Source: Marinobacter sediminum (lineage in GTDB: Bacteria > Pseudomonadota > Gammaproteobacteria > Pseudomonadales > Oleiphilaceae). Taken from it: a stretch of 64,000 nucleotides of DNA. A program made the translations under genes and the position numbers. Shown one piece after another: positions 44,870 through 54,284 of this stretch (position 1 is the first letter of the stretch; each line of letters begins with the position of its first letter). The notes beneath the pieces were generated by a model. The model was not told where the DNA came from, made no database searches, and saw only the letters and a list, made by a program, of their open reading frames with translations. The stretch covers positions 3,162,001 through 3,226,000 of the forward strand of contig NZ_JAGTWY010000001.1 in the NCBI RefSeq assembly GCF_023657445.1, in the 5' to 3' direction.

Positions 44870-44903
44870 ATACCTATCTAATGTTTTCAATTTACATAGG
44901 TAT
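44870..44903. promoter_or_regulatory. Inverted repeat between LysR and porin genes
   Basis: Perfect 8-base arms ATACCTAT and ATAGGTAT separated by 18 bases. It lies in the divergent LysR/porin promoter region, 33 bp before the LysR start. The size and position suit a binding site for the LysR protein or another dimeric regulator. Confidence 0.55.
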
Positions 44904-45038
44904 CATCAATCACCGATAACGTAAACGTGGATAGCGCCAAGAGACCAAACCGATTACAGCAGCGGAGTCTCCAGACAACAGAGCTTTTGAATGCGAACGC
45001 CACCGACGAACCGATAGAACAAAAAATCCGGAGGAACC

Positions 45039-46313
45039 ATGAGATTTACTAAGTCATTGCTTGCGGTTGGTATCATTGGCCTGACACCGCTTTCCGCAAC
45101 CGCAGCCGAACTTGAGGTTGGTGGACAGGTTAACCGTGCCATCATGTATGCCGAAGACGGCTATAGCCGAAACAACCTCGGCGTCGGATCAGACTCCGAG
45201 TTTTACCACGTCGATAACAGAAACAGCCCGACCCGTTTCAGTCTCGGGGGTACACAGCGATTGTTTGAAGGCTGGACAGCCGGAGCGTTGATCGAAATTG
45301 GGGTGCGCTCCAACTCATCAAACGATGTCGATCCCGCTAACAAGACCACCGACTCGGAAATCGAGCAACGCATCAGCGACGGGTTCATCGACACACCATA
45401 TGGCAAAATCACGATCGGTCGCGGCGAAGGCGCAGCTTACAACACCGGCCGTCGCGACTACTCCGGCACAGGCGTGATCAGTTTCCGAAATCCCAACCTG
45501 ATCGGCGGCAGCCTTCGCTTCGCCCTGGAGCCATCCTCGGTCAAGAAGAAGTACGACAGCGACGGAAACTTCACAGGAACCGAAGATTTCGACCTTGCCA
45601 ACCCCTCCCAGAGTGAAGTTTCCATCAGCGGCAGCATCCGGGATTACAACTTCGAAGGCCGCCATGATCGAATCCGTTACGATACCCCCCGGCTGGGTCC
45701 CGTGGTTCTTTCCGTCAGTGCCGGGCACGACAGTGCTTCTGGAGGCCACGACTCCATTCTCCAGTTCGGTATGAAGTCCGGACTGCGCGTGCCCGGTGGC
45801 CGTATGCTTGTAGGCCTTGGTTACTCCATTGCAACACAGACCAGTGACGACCCCAGCGAGCCATACGATCCGGACCCAAGTGTTGATCCTGACATTGATA
45901 CCTATGGTGGCTCGGTGTCCTACTTTCATAGCGACACCGGTCTGAACCTGACCCTGGCTGCCGTCAACCGCGCCGAGGAGCTTACGTCGGATGATAAGAA
46001 CAGCACGTTCGACTGGGACGACTCAGAGCTGGGCAAGTTCCGATACGTAAAGCTCGGTTATCGACCGAACCGGCAGCATGCGTTTGATATCCACTGGGGA
46101 CAAACCAAGGGTCGTAACAAAAAACAGGACGTGGGAACTGTTATCGGTGCAGGCTACGTGTGGAGCCCCAGCCCGATGTTTGATCTTTACGCCGGCGCCA
46201 AAGTGCACTCGTTCGAGCGAGGCGACTGGTGCACGTCTTCCGGTCGTACCTGCTACTCGGCAGACTATAAGGACATCACGGTCGTAACGACGGGCGCCCG
46301 CGTCAAGTTCTGA
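45039..46313 (+). CDS. Outer-membrane general porin
   Basis: 424 residues with GGAGGA before the ATG. Signal peptide MRFTKSLLAVGIIGLTPLSATA-AE. The mature chain starts ELEVGGQVNRAIMYAEDG, typical of trimeric 16-stranded Gram-negative porins, contains the strand SPTRFSLGGTQRLFEGWTAGALIEI and ends in TTGARVKF with terminal phenylalanine. It should allow small hydrophilic solutes through the outer membrane. Divergent from the LysR gene of the importer operon, so it may be the outer-membrane entry port for the same compound. Confidence 0.88.
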   Translation: MRFTKSLLAVGIIGLTPLSATAAELEVGGQVNRAIMYAEDGYSRNNLGVGSDSEFYHVDNRNSPTRFSLGGTQRLFEGWTAGALIEIGVRSNSSNDVDPANKTTDSEIEQRISDGFIDTPYGKITIGRGEGAAYNTGRRDYSGTGVISFRNPNLIGGSLRFALEPSSVKKKYDSDGNFTGTEDFDLANPSQSEVSISGSIRDYNFEGRHDRIRYDTPRLGPVVLSVSAGHDSASGGHDSILQFGMKSGLRVPGGRMLVGLGYSIATQTSDDPSEPYDPDPSVDPDIDTYGGSVSYFHSDTGLNLTLAAVNRAEELTSDDKNSTFDWDDSELGKFRYVKLGYRPNRQHAFDIHWGQTKGRNKKQDVGTVIGAGYVWSPSPMFDLYAGAKVHSFERGDWCTSSGRTCYSADYKDITVVTTGARVKF

Positions 46314-46358
46314 CCCCACCGTATTATCTTTTGAAAAGCGTCGTTGTTGTGTTCTTTT

Positions 46359-46382
46359 GCCCCTCCAGGAGGGGCTTTTTTT
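46359..46382 (+). terminator. Rho-independent terminator of the porin gene
   Basis: GCCCCT and AGGGGC arms around CCAGG, followed by TTTTTTT. It is 45 bp after the porin stop and reaches the stop of the convergent oxidoreductase gene. Confidence 0.88.
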
Positions 46383-47511
46383 ATACTGGCGGCAATAGCA
46401 CAAAGTTGCCAACATGAGTCTTCGCCAGAAACTCCTCTTGTGCAACCGCTATGTCTTTCAGCTCGAATGTTTTCGCCACCAGAGGCCGTATTTCACCCTT
46501 TTCGATGTAACCGATGAGATTTGGAAAAACCGGTTCGTCCCAGGCCGTGCAGCCGATCAGCGTTAAATCCTTGAGGTAGAAATCACGCATATCCATGGTG
46601 GTTATCGGCCCGGCTATGGCACCGGACGAAGCATAACGGCCGCCACGCGCCATCAGCTTCAGCAGTTGTCCAAATTGCTCACCTGCAACATTGTCGATAA
46701 CAACATCCACACTGGCGTCCTGGAGCTCAGCGCTCAAGTCCGAGCCACGAGGGATCAGTTCGTCAGCCCCCAGACTCCGGATCACATCGAGCTTACTGGC
46801 CCCGGCGATGGCGATAACGTGGGCACCCCGGCGCTTGGCCAGTTGCACAACCGCCGATCCGACCCCTCCGGACGCGCCGGTGACAATTACCCGGTCAGAC
46901 GCCTTAACGCCGGCCCGGTGCAACATGTTTTCCGCCGTTCCGTAGGCACAGGGTATGGTCGCAAGCTCCTCATGGCTCCAGTCGCAGTCAACTTCAAAGG
47001 CCTCACTGGCGGGCACGGTGACATACTGGGCGAACGCACCATCAAAATCCGATGCCATCCAAATATTATCCAGGGAGTCGAAACCGTTAAGACGCATGCA
47101 GGCCCGGACAAGCACCCGACCTCCAACCGCCGGATAAGTCACGCCCTCCCCGTGCGCAACGACCTCGCCGCAGCAATCGGTGCCCTGAATCAATGGGAAA
47201 GGGGTTGTTTCGTTCCAGCCACCATCCTCAATCTCCGATTCCTCAGACGTTTCGGATAATTGCTCAGTGCCTCCCTCAACCGACGATGAATACCAGCCGA
47301 GTCGTGTGTTGATTTCTGTGTTATTGATCCCGGCGGCCAGAACCCTGAGCAAAACTTCACCGGGCCCCGGCGCCGGAACCGGAACATCGCGGTAGTCGAG
47401 TTGGTCGTAACCACCGTTGCCCGTCGTGACCACTGCCTTCATCGTCGGCTGTTCGGGATGGATTTCGAATCGTTCGCGATTGTTGGTCGAGAGATAACTC
47501 AAATCGGGCAT
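46381..47511 (-). CDS. Zinc-less alcohol dehydrogenase/quinone oxidoreductase (MDR superfamily)
   Basis: 376 residues from the ATG at 47511, preceded by CTGGAG. Upstream open frame overlaps LysR and is not used. The GroES-like part has VPVPAPGPGEVLLRVLAAGINNTEINTRLG; the Rossmann loop is VTGASGGVGSAVVQLAKRRGAHVIAI. The structural zinc cysteines of classical alcohol dehydrogenases are absent. A 30-residue insertion (SSSVEGGTEQLSETSEESEIEDGG) is in the catalytic part. It probably reduces quinones or enones with NADPH. Downstream of a LysR gene on the same strand. Confidence 0.83.
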   Translation of the reverse strand: MPDLSYLSTNNRERFEIHPEQPTMKAVVTTGNGGYDQLDYRDVPVPAPGPGEVLLRVLAAGINNTEINTRLGWYSSSVEGGTEQLSETSEESEIEDGGWNETTPFPLIQGTDCCGEVVAHGEGVTYPAVGGRVLVRACMRLNGFDSLDNIWMASDFDGAFAQYVTVPASEAFEVDCDWSHEELATIPCAYGTAENMLHRAGVKASDRVIVTGASGGVGSAVVQLAKRRGAHVIAIAGASKLDVIRSLGADELIPRGSDLSAELQDASVDVVIDNVAGEQFGQLLKLMARGGRYASSGAIAGPITTMDMRDFYLKDLTLIGCTAWDEPVFPNLIGYIEKGEIRPLVAKTFELKDIAVAQEEFLAKTHVGNFVLLPPV

Positions 47512-47596
47512 GACTGCTCCAGGTAATAAAAAGATCAGGTAGCTGAGGAAAACACCCGTCCGGGGGCCGGCGGGTAATAACAAATCGGACAACGCT

Positions 47597-48466
47597 CTAA
47601 AGCCATTTCCTGGACTCGGCAATCACCGTCTTCACCCGTCCCGGCAGGGTTTTATGACGATGAACGCCGAGGTACAGGGTCTCACTGACCGGATGTGAAA
47701 GTCGATGGGTCCTGACAAGGTGTTTTTTCTCAAACGCCTCCACAGCATAGGCCGGCAAGACAGTAAAGCCCAGGCCCATACTGACGGGCTCAAGAATGAG
47801 GCTGATCTGATTGGAAAAGCCCTTCTTCTCAAACAGATAGCTGTGCTCAAACTCGGGGTAATTCGCCCCCAGCAGCAGACTGGTGTGGTGAGCGCCATCC
47901 GGATGATCAATGAATCCGAGTGCCAGCAATTGCTTCCAGTCGGGATCAACGACATCAGCCGGTGTCACCAGGAGCAGCGCTTCTTTGGCAACCGGCCGGC
48001 AACTCACCTCCGGAAGCGAGGACGGGCTTGTCATGAACCCGAAATCAACGCCAAACCCCGCGATTGATGCTTCCACATCGGAGTTTGGTGCAAACCGGTA
48101 ATCAATCACCAGCCCGGGATACTGCTGCTGCAGTTCCAGAAGATGGGGGTAAAGCTTAAGCCCCAGACTGCCCGGCGACATAACCCGGACCAGCCCTTCA
48201 TAAGCAGGGTCTTCGCCAACCCGTTGCTCCAGATTCGACAGGGACTCGACGATTACCCGCGCATCGTTGTAGAGGCGTTCGCCAGCATCCGTGAGCGTGA
48301 ATTGCTTACCGTGCCTGACCAGTAACGCCCGATCCAGATGATCTTCAAGTTTACGCACATGCTGACTCACACCAGACTGCGTCATGTGCAGGCGCTCGGC
48401 AGTGCGTGTGAAATGACCGATTTCCACCAGCGTACAGAAACTGCGTAACCAGACAGGGTTAATCAT
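47597..48466 (-). CDS. LysR-family transcriptional regulator
   Basis: 289 residues. N-terminal helix-turn-helix: [47 protein letters not shown], then an effector domain. It is divergent from the VOC gene (94 bp between) and lies ahead of the MDR oxidoreductase gene on the same strand, which are its likely targets. Confidence 0.9.
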   Translation of the reverse strand: MINPVWLRSFCTLVEIGHFTRTAERLHMTQSGVSQHVRKLEDHLDRALLVRHGKQFTLTDAGERLYNDARVIVESLSNLEQRVGEDPAYEGLVRVMSPGSLGLKLYPHLLELQQQYPGLVIDYRFAPNSDVEASIAGFGVDFGFMTSPSSLPEVSCRPVAKEALLLVTPADVVDPDWKQLLALGFIDHPDGAHHTSLLLGANYPEFEHSYLFEKKGFSNQISLILEPVSMGLGFTVLPAYAVEAFEKKHLVRTHRLSHPVSETLYLGVHRHKTLPGRVKTVIAESRKWL

Positions 48467-48560
48467 AACAAACCATACTGATAAAGATGATAAATGATAA
48501 TTTTACGTAATTGCTCCGCCTTTGTAACCTGTTTACAGCTTCAAAACAGGAGGACAAGCA

Positions 48561-49061
48561 ATGAGCAACGTTTACCCGAGAACCTTTTCACACATTGGCA
48601 TTTCAGTCCCCGACGTGGAAAAAGCCGTCGAATTCTATACTCAGGTCATGGGCTGGTATCTGATCATGGAGCCAACCGAAATCGCTGAGGACGACAGCGC
48701 CATTGGCGAAATGTGCACCGACGTCTTCGGAGCAGGCTGGGGCAGCTTCCGTATCGCCCATATGTCCACTGGTGACCGGATCGGTGTCGAACTGTTTCAG
48801 TTCAAGGATCAGGTCAATCCGGAAGACAACTTTGAATACTGGAAAACCGGTGTTTTCCACTTCTGCGTGCAGGATCCCAACCTTGAGGAACTGGCCGATC
48901 GCATTGTCGCCGCCGGTGGTAAAAAACGGATGGCGAAGCCGCGTTACTACTACCCTGGCGAGAAGCCCTATCGCATGATCTACATGGAAGATCCGTTCGG
49001 AAACATTGTGGAAATCTACAGCCACAGTTATGAACTGACTTACAGCGAGGGCGCTTACTAA
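48561..49061 (+). CDS. VOC-superfamily (glyoxalase/dioxygenase-like) protein
   Basis: 166 residues with AGGAGG before the ATG. A single pair of beta-alpha-beta-beta-beta modules: FSHIGISVPDVEKAVEFYTQVMGWYLI with a metal histidine, HFCVQDPNLEELADRIVAAGGK with a second histidine, and MIYMEDPFGNIVEIYSHSYE with the C-terminal glutamate. It may be a metal-dependent lyase, isomerase or ring-cleaving enzyme. Divergent from the LysR gene, so probably under its control. Confidence 0.82.
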   Translation: MSNVYPRTFSHIGISVPDVEKAVEFYTQVMGWYLIMEPTEIAEDDSAIGEMCTDVFGAGWGSFRIAHMSTGDRIGVELFQFKDQVNPEDNFEYWKTGVFHFCVQDPNLEELADRIVAAGGKKRMAKPRYYYPGEKPYRMIYMEDPFGNIVEIYSHSYELTYSEGAY

Positions 49062-49140
49062 AACGCAGCAGACAGCCAGGGGGGTCGCCGGTGTACATAC
49101 GTCGAAAAACGTAGGGGACTCCCCCGGTTACATCAGGCGC

Positions 49141-50184
49141 CTACTGTTGTGCACGGGCCTCGCGGAAGGACACCATTCGTTCTTTGTCTTCGTCCCAAAG
49201 GGCACACCGGAAGCAGTCGATAATGTCCCTGGGCGCAAGCGTCGTGGTCCGCGGTGTTTGCAGTTCAGGAATGGCTGCCATCGCTTCCGGCAGGCGGTAG
49301 AAGGGAATCCGGACATTAAGGTGGTGAATGTGGTGGTAGCCAATATTGCCGGTAAACCACTGCATCACCCGATTCATCCGCATGAAACTTGAAGACTCCA
49401 TGGCCGCCCGGTAATAGGTCCAGGCTTCGGGGGAAACAATGTGCATTCGCTGGAAACTGTGCTGGGCGAAAAACAGATAACTCCCCATCGCGGAGGCCAA
49501 AGTCATGGGCAGCAGCATGACAAAAAAGACCAGGCTGAACCCGCCCAGCGACCACAGCAGTGCCATCAACCCGAAATGACTGATCAGCGCTACCAGGGAG
49601 TCGCCGTGTTTGGTTGGGGCCCGCAGCAACGGTATAAGCGTAATGTTCACGCCAAAGACGATGGGGTAACTGAACAGCACCACCAACGGATGCCGCTGGG
49701 CGCGATAGGAGAAGCGCTGCCACGGCGTTGAGGACTGCCACATTTGAGTGGTTATGAGCGGAAAAGCGCCCACACTGGCCTCCGTTATCTGGCCCACATG
49801 ACCGTGGTGATAATTGTGACTGGCAAGCCAGGAACGGGTTGGCGTCAGGGCGAACGCCCCGTAGGCGTGAAAGAGCCAATAGGCGGCCCGGGAATTCTTG
49901 AGAATGGCACCGTGCAGATAGTCATGAAAGGTAATGAAGGCGCGTACCATCAGCAGTGCCCCCAGTACCGAAAACACCAACCGCAGGGGCCACCAGGCAA
50001 TCAACCCGGCAGCCGTCAGCGAGACAAGCATCAACACAAAGGTAGAGCCAACATACCACCAGCTTTTGGCAGCAGACTCTTCAACGTAAGGTTTGGTGGC
50101 CTCCAGCAGCGACCTGCCTACCCGCAAGCCTGCGCTGTGTTCCGGCAAGCTGCTGTCCCTTTCCTGGACATCATTCTGAAGCAT
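49141..50184 (-). CDS. Membrane fatty acid desaturase
   Basis: 347 residues from the ATG at 50184 with GGAGG upstream (a GTG one codon earlier is possible). Two pairs of membrane segments surround three histidine boxes: HDYLHG, HNYHH and HIHHLN. This is the di-iron membrane desaturase/hydroxylase pattern. The product would introduce a double bond in membrane lipids or act on a related acyl chain. It is convergent with the VOC gene. It has its own promoter region in the lower-GC gap upstream. Confidence 0.87.
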   Translation of the reverse strand: MLQNDVQERDSSLPEHSAGLRVGRSLLEATKPYVEESAAKSWWYVGSTFVLMLVSLTAAGLIAWWPLRLVFSVLGALLMVRAFITFHDYLHGAILKNSRAAYWLFHAYGAFALTPTRSWLASHNYHHGHVGQITEASVGAFPLITTQMWQSSTPWQRFSYRAQRHPLVVLFSYPIVFGVNITLIPLLRAPTKHGDSLVALISHFGLMALLWSLGGFSLVFFVMLLPMTLASAMGSYLFFAQHSFQRMHIVSPEAWTYYRAAMESSSFMRMNRVMQWFTGNIGYHHIHHLNVRIPFYRLPEAMAAIPELQTPRTTTLAPRDIIDCFRCALWDEDKERMVSFREARAQQ

Positions 50185-50187
50185 CAC

Positions 50188-50642
50188 TCGTTCCTCCCTG
50201 CCTTAAAACTAGATCTGTTGGCGAAGATTTTCCAACATCCGCAAGGCACCGAAACGGAATGAGGAGTTCAGCCAGACGTCAATCGTCGAAACTCCGCCAG
50301 ATCAACCACGGTTTGCGCAAAACGGGGAAAGATTATCCTGGGGCGCGGACGTGCTCGATGCCGTTGCGCCCAAAAGAGGTTAACTGTTTCATATCCGTAA
50401 TAGTGATGTCAGATAATCTTACACACCTCTTCTTTCAAACTGTAAATAGAATTTTCACAGCACGGAATTAAAAGCTAAGATGTCGCAGCGGCTCAGATAT
50501 TGCTCCTACCTTTTCAGTGGGAGTTTTATTGCCTGTGTAGGTCCCTGAGCCTGTGACATTTGCATTGTTGTGCTTGGGAATATCGGGCCGGCGCTGCTAA
50601 AGACCAAAAAATCTTCCACGGAAGGCTTCAAGGAGACGCAGT
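50188..50642. other. 455-bp intergenic region, lower in GC
   Basis: Between the desaturase start and the lipoprotein gene. Clearly richer in A and T than its surroundings, notably about 50395-50480. It must contain the desaturase promoter on the minus side and the lipoprotein promoter on the plus side. Apart from the hairpin listed at 50503-50527 and the AAGGAG ribosome-binding site near 50630 I see no gene. Confidence 0.6.
50503..50527 (+). terminator. Terminator-like hairpin in the leader of the lipoprotein gene
   Basis: CTCCTAC and GTGGGAG arms (one G-U pair) around a 7-base loop, then TTTTA. It lies 116 bp before the lipoprotein start, so it could be an attenuator or the end of an unknown short transcript. 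Confidence 0.4.
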
Positions 50643-51422
50643 ATGTTTCAAAGGACTTCTGATTCAGCTCTGGCAGCAACAACGATATGCGCTAGTTTAA
50701 TTTTGAGTGCGTGTGGCGGTGGAGGCGACTCCAGTAGCTCCGTTAGCTCCGTTAGCTCAGGCGAGAATGCCACCACACTGGAAGCCGGTCTATATGAGGT
50801 GCAGGTAACATATGTGGATGGGCGCACATCAGACGCGTTCGCTTATCTTAGCTCGACAAGTAAGTTTGCAATGGTCTTCGGGCAGCAAGAACTTTCGCTT
50901 GGAATGCTCGAATTTGATAACTCCAATATCAGCGGCACCAGTAATGACTATTACCAGCCGGACGATCAAGGCTTCTACTCAGTGAGGGGGCAGGAGGGAG
51001 CGATAAGTGGGACTATCAACTCGCCAGGGTCTGCTACCTTCAGTGCCAGCGCCGCTGGCAAAGTTAATTCGGAAGTCAGACTGAAACGGGCAAACTCTCT
51101 CAGCGATCTTGCTATCTCTCTGGTGCAAGCTTCGGGTTCCTATGAAAAGGGTGAATCCGAGGTCGTCCTAACCGTGGGCGAAGATGGTTCATTGGACGCT
51201 CAGTACCCGACTACAAATTGCGTACTTGGAGGAACTCTCGTGCCGGATGCTTCGGTTAACGTCTTTGACATCACCTATAGAATGTCCAATTGCACCAACG
51301 AAAAATACAATGGGGAATACTCCGGCCTCGGCTTTTTCGGCCCAACAACAGGGGGGCAAATAGTGATGTTCACAGCCCATAACGAGGAAGTGGCCATGCA
51401 GTTCGAAGGCACCAGGAGGTGA
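50643..51422 (+). CDS. Hypothetical lipoprotein
   Basis: 259 residues with AAGGAG before the ATG. Lipobox ILSACGGGG (Cys 24) marks it as a lipoprotein, followed by a Ser/Val linker coded by 9-bp repeats. The rest is predicted mostly beta: YEVQVTYVDGRTSDAFAYLSSTSKFAMVFGQ, GAISGTINSPGSATFSASAAG, FDITYRMSNCTNEKYNGEYSGLGFF. Two cysteines (TTNC, SNCT) may form a disulfide. It has no recognised family. Base use is less GC-rich than in neighbouring genes, which may reflect recent acquisition. Confidence 0.75.
   Translation: MFQRTSDSALAATTICASLILSACGGGGDSSSSVSSVSSGENATTLEAGLYEVQVTYVDGRTSDAFAYLSSTSKFAMVFGQQELSLGMLEFDNSNISGTSNDYYQPDDQGFYSVRGQEGAISGTINSPGSATFSASAAGKVNSEVRLKRANSLSDLAISLVQASGSYEKGESEVVLTVGEDGSLDAQYPTTNCVLGGTLVPDASVNVFDITYRMSNCTNEKYNGEYSGLGFFGPTTGGQIVMFTAHNEEVAMQFEGTRR
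50736..50753 (+). repeat. In-frame 9-bp tandem repeat in the lipoprotein linker
   Basis: AGCTCCGTT occurs twice in direct succession, followed by a partial third copy (AGCTCAG). It codes for the Ser-Val-Ser linker after the lipobox. Being nine bases long, slippage would only change linker length. Confidence 0.7.
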
Positions 51423-51441
51423 AGTGTAATCAGGGCCGGAG

Positions 51442-54144
51442 TTAAACGTGGGGCACGCCCTTAAACAACCGAATCCTTACCTGCTTTTCAATTTCGATGA
51501 TGGCAAAGAGCGCGACGCCGATGCCGAGGATCAGCAGTCCGTCCGGAAGCGGGATCGCCTGCGTGGTGAACACCGTTTGCAGGGGCGGCAGATAGGTCAC
51601 GGCGAACTGCCCGGCCGTGACTACCAGCACCGCCAGCCAGACCACTCTCGTGCCGCGTATGGCCCTCCACGTCAACGAGGTGCCGTACATATTGCGGATG
51701 AAGAACAGGTGGAATATTTCCATCACCACCAGCGTGTTCATCACCATGGTGCGCGCCAGATCCTCCGGATACGCCTGATCAAGTGCGTAGGCATAAATCC
51801 CGAACACGCCGCCGAGGAAAAGCGCTGCCACCAGCACGATGTGCCATATCAGTGTCCCGGTCAGCAGCGGCTGGTTCCGGGGGCGCGGAGGCCGGCGCAT
51901 GGTGTTTGCTTCGGTGGGTTCGAAGGCGAGCGCGATGCCGAGCGAGACAGCGGTGATCATGTTCACCCACAAAATCTGGATCGGCGTGATCGGCAGCGCC
52001 ATGCCGAGCATGAGCGCCACGATAATGGTGGAGGCTTCACCAGCGTTGGTTGGCAGCGTCCAGCTGATAACCTTCTTGATGTTGTCGTAAACCGTCCGGC
52101 CCTCGCGCACGGCGGCGGCAATCGAGGCAAAGTTATCATCCGCCAGCACCAGTTCCGAAGCTTCCTTGGCCGCCTCGCTGCCCTTGTTGCCCATGGCAAT
52201 GCCCACATCGGCACGCTTGAGGGCGGGCGTATCATTCACGCCATCGCCGGTCATGGCGACCGTAACGCCGTGGGCCTGCATCGCCATCACCAGTCGCAGC
52301 TTGTGCTCCGGGCTGGTTCGGGCAAACACGTCGGTTTCCATCACCGCCGCCCCGAGCGCCCTGTCGTCCAGCTTGTCGATATCGGCACCGGTCAGCGGGT
52401 TCGCGGGATTTTGCAGGCCGATCTGCCCCGCAATGGCCGCTGCGGTTGCCGCGTGGTCACCGGTGATCATTTTCACCCGGATGCCGGCCCCATGGCATTC
52501 CGCCACAGCTTCAATCGCTTCCGGGCGCGGCGGATCGATCAACCCGGTGAGACCGAGCAGAATCAATGTGCCGGAGACGTCGCTCTGTTCCAGCACGGTG
52601 TGTTCAGGCGGCACCGGCACGACCGCCAGTGCGAGCACGCGCTGACCCTGGACCGTAATCTTGTCCGCCTGCCCGTGCCAGTAGGCTTCATCCAGTGGAG
52701 CCGTACCGCCGTCCGTCGTGCGCTGCGACTTACACATGGTCAGAATTTGTTCCGGCGCGCCTTTAATGGCGATAAACGCATGGTTTTCATGGTCATGATG
52801 CAGGCTGGCCATGAATTTGTGCCTGGCATCGAAGGGAATAACATCGGTACGCGTCCACTGACTGCGCTCGCCGTCACCGTCTAACTCAGCCTTTCCGGCG
52901 AGAGCCAGCAGGGCCCCCTCCATCGGATCGCCTTCTACGGCCCACGTGTCGTCGTGCCTTTTCAGCTCGGCATCGTTACACAGGGCCGCAACCCGACCCA
53001 GTTCCGCCAGTTGCGGATGATCCGGCACCGAGATGACGCTGCCGTCCAGCTTTACCTGGCCCCGTGGCTCATAGCCCGCACCCTCAATGGTATAGAACCG
53101 CCCGTCGACTACCACCGAGACCACACTCATATCATTGCGGGTCAGCGTGCCGGTCTTGTCGGTACAGATTACCGAGACCGATCCGAGCGTTTCGATAGCC
53201 GGCAGGCGGCGGACAATCGCATTGCGCCGGGCCATGGCCTGCACCCCGGCCGCCAGCGTGATGGTCAGCACCGCTGGCAAACCTTCCGGGATCGCAGCCA
53301 CCGACAGGCCCACCACCGCCATAAACAGTTCGGTGAAATTATGATGCTGTACGAACAGCCCGAAGGTGAAAATCAGCGCGGCTATGGCCAGGATAAAGAG
53401 GGTAAGCCACTTGGCGAAGACCCCCATTTGCTCGACCAGGGGCGTGGTCAGGGTTTCGACGTCCGCGAGCAGACCGCTGATACGGCCTATCTCGGTATCC
53501 GCCCCCGTGGCCACCACCACCCCCGTGCCCTGGCCGCTGGTTACGGTTGTACCGCTATAGGCCAGGCAGGACCGGTCCCCCAACACAGCATCCGGCATCA
53601 CCGGTTTGATCTGCTTTTCCACAGGCACCGACTCACCGGTCAGAATGGCTTCCTGAATCTGTAAGCCGTGGGCCTTGAGGAGCCTCAGATCGGCGGGAAC
53701 TTTGTCGCCAGCCTCCAGCAACACGATGTCGCCGGGCACCAGCTGCTCGCCTTCCACGGTGTGCCGTTGGCCACCCCGCAGCACGGCCGCCCGAAGCGCC
53801 AGCATGTGACGGATGGCATCCATCGCCTTTTCTGCCTTGCCTTCCTGGACCAGACCGATAACCGCATTAACGATCACCACCGCGAGAATCACGGACATAT
53901 CCAGCCAGTGCTGAAGCAGGCCGGTAATGACGGCGGCACCCAGCAGAACGTAGATCAGGATGTTGTTGAAATGAGAAATGAAACGCCGCAGCGGACTGCG
54001 CCGGGGTGGTTGGGGCAGCCGGTTGGGGCCGTAGCTGTCGAGCCGCGCCGACGCCTCGTAGGCGCTCAGCCCCGCTGGCGTGGTTTCCAGCTCGGAGAGC
54101 ACCTTTTCCTGTGGCAGCTCATGCCAGTTACGGTGATTTTCCAT
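51442..54144 (-). CDS. P2-type cation-transporting ATPase, ion specificity uncertain
   Basis: 900 residues. N-terminal cation-ATPase domain (WHELPQEKVLSELETTPAGLSAYEASARL), actuator motif ILTGESVPVE, helix 4 AAIPEGLPAVLT, phosphorylation site CTDKTGTLT, KGAPEQ, and the hinge TGDGVNDTPAL. Unlike the first P-ATPase of this window, helix 6 reads WVNMITAVSLGIALAFEP. The aspartate of the Ca2+-site pattern NxVTDG is alanine here. So a different cation or stoichiometry is likely. It has its own upstream region of about 140 bp and no obvious regulator gene nearby. Confidence 0.85.
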   Translation of the reverse strand: MENHRNWHELPQEKVLSELETTPAGLSAYEASARLDSYGPNRLPQPPRRSPLRRFISHFNNILIYVLLGAAVITGLLQHWLDMSVILAVVIVNAVIGLVQEGKAEKAMDAIRHMLALRAAVLRGGQRHTVEGEQLVPGDIVLLEAGDKVPADLRLLKAHGLQIQEAILTGESVPVEKQIKPVMPDAVLGDRSCLAYSGTTVTSGQGTGVVVATGADTEIGRISGLLADVETLTTPLVEQMGVFAKWLTLFILAIAALIFTFGLFVQHHNFTELFMAVVGLSVAAIPEGLPAVLTITLAAGVQAMARRNAIVRRLPAIETLGSVSVICTDKTGTLTRNDMSVVSVVVDGRFYTIEGAGYEPRGQVKLDGSVISVPDHPQLAELGRVAALCNDAELKRHDDTWAVEGDPMEGALLALAGKAELDGDGERSQWTRTDVIPFDARHKFMASLHHDHENHAFIAIKGAPEQILTMCKSQRTTDGGTAPLDEAYWHGQADKITVQGQRVLALAVVPVPPEHTVLEQSDVSGTLILLGLTGLIDPPRPEAIEAVAECHGAGIRVKMITGDHAATAAAIAGQIGLQNPANPLTGADIDKLDDRALGAAVMETDVFARTSPEHKLRLVMAMQAHGVTVAMTGDGVNDTPALKRADVGIAMGNKGSEAAKEASELVLADDNFASIAAAVREGRTVYDNIKKVISWTLPTNAGEASTIIVALMLGMALPITPIQILWVNMITAVSLGIALAFEPTEANTMRRPPRPRNQPLLTGTLIWHIVLVAALFLGGVFGIYAYALDQAYPEDLARTMVMNTLVVMEIFHLFFIRNMYGTSLTWRAIRGTRVVWLAVLVVTAGQFAVTYLPPLQTVFTTQAIPLPDGLLILGIGVALFAIIEIEKQVRIRLFKGVPHV

Positions 54145-54284
54145 TCAAACCCCGGCTCAGACTTCCATTCTGCGGCTTTCAGCCATGCTAGCAGAACGGG
54201 CGCCAGCCGGTAGTGTCGATTGAATAGCAGCCTCAGGTCCCCGCCACTGGCCCGCTGGCAGGTATCAGATGCGGGCGATGGCCG

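Noticed and set aside
49085..49125. Short inverted repeats (TACGT/ACGTA and G/C runs) between the VOC and desaturase genes
   Set aside because: Stem too short and imperfect to support a terminator call, though a convergent pair would be expected to have one.
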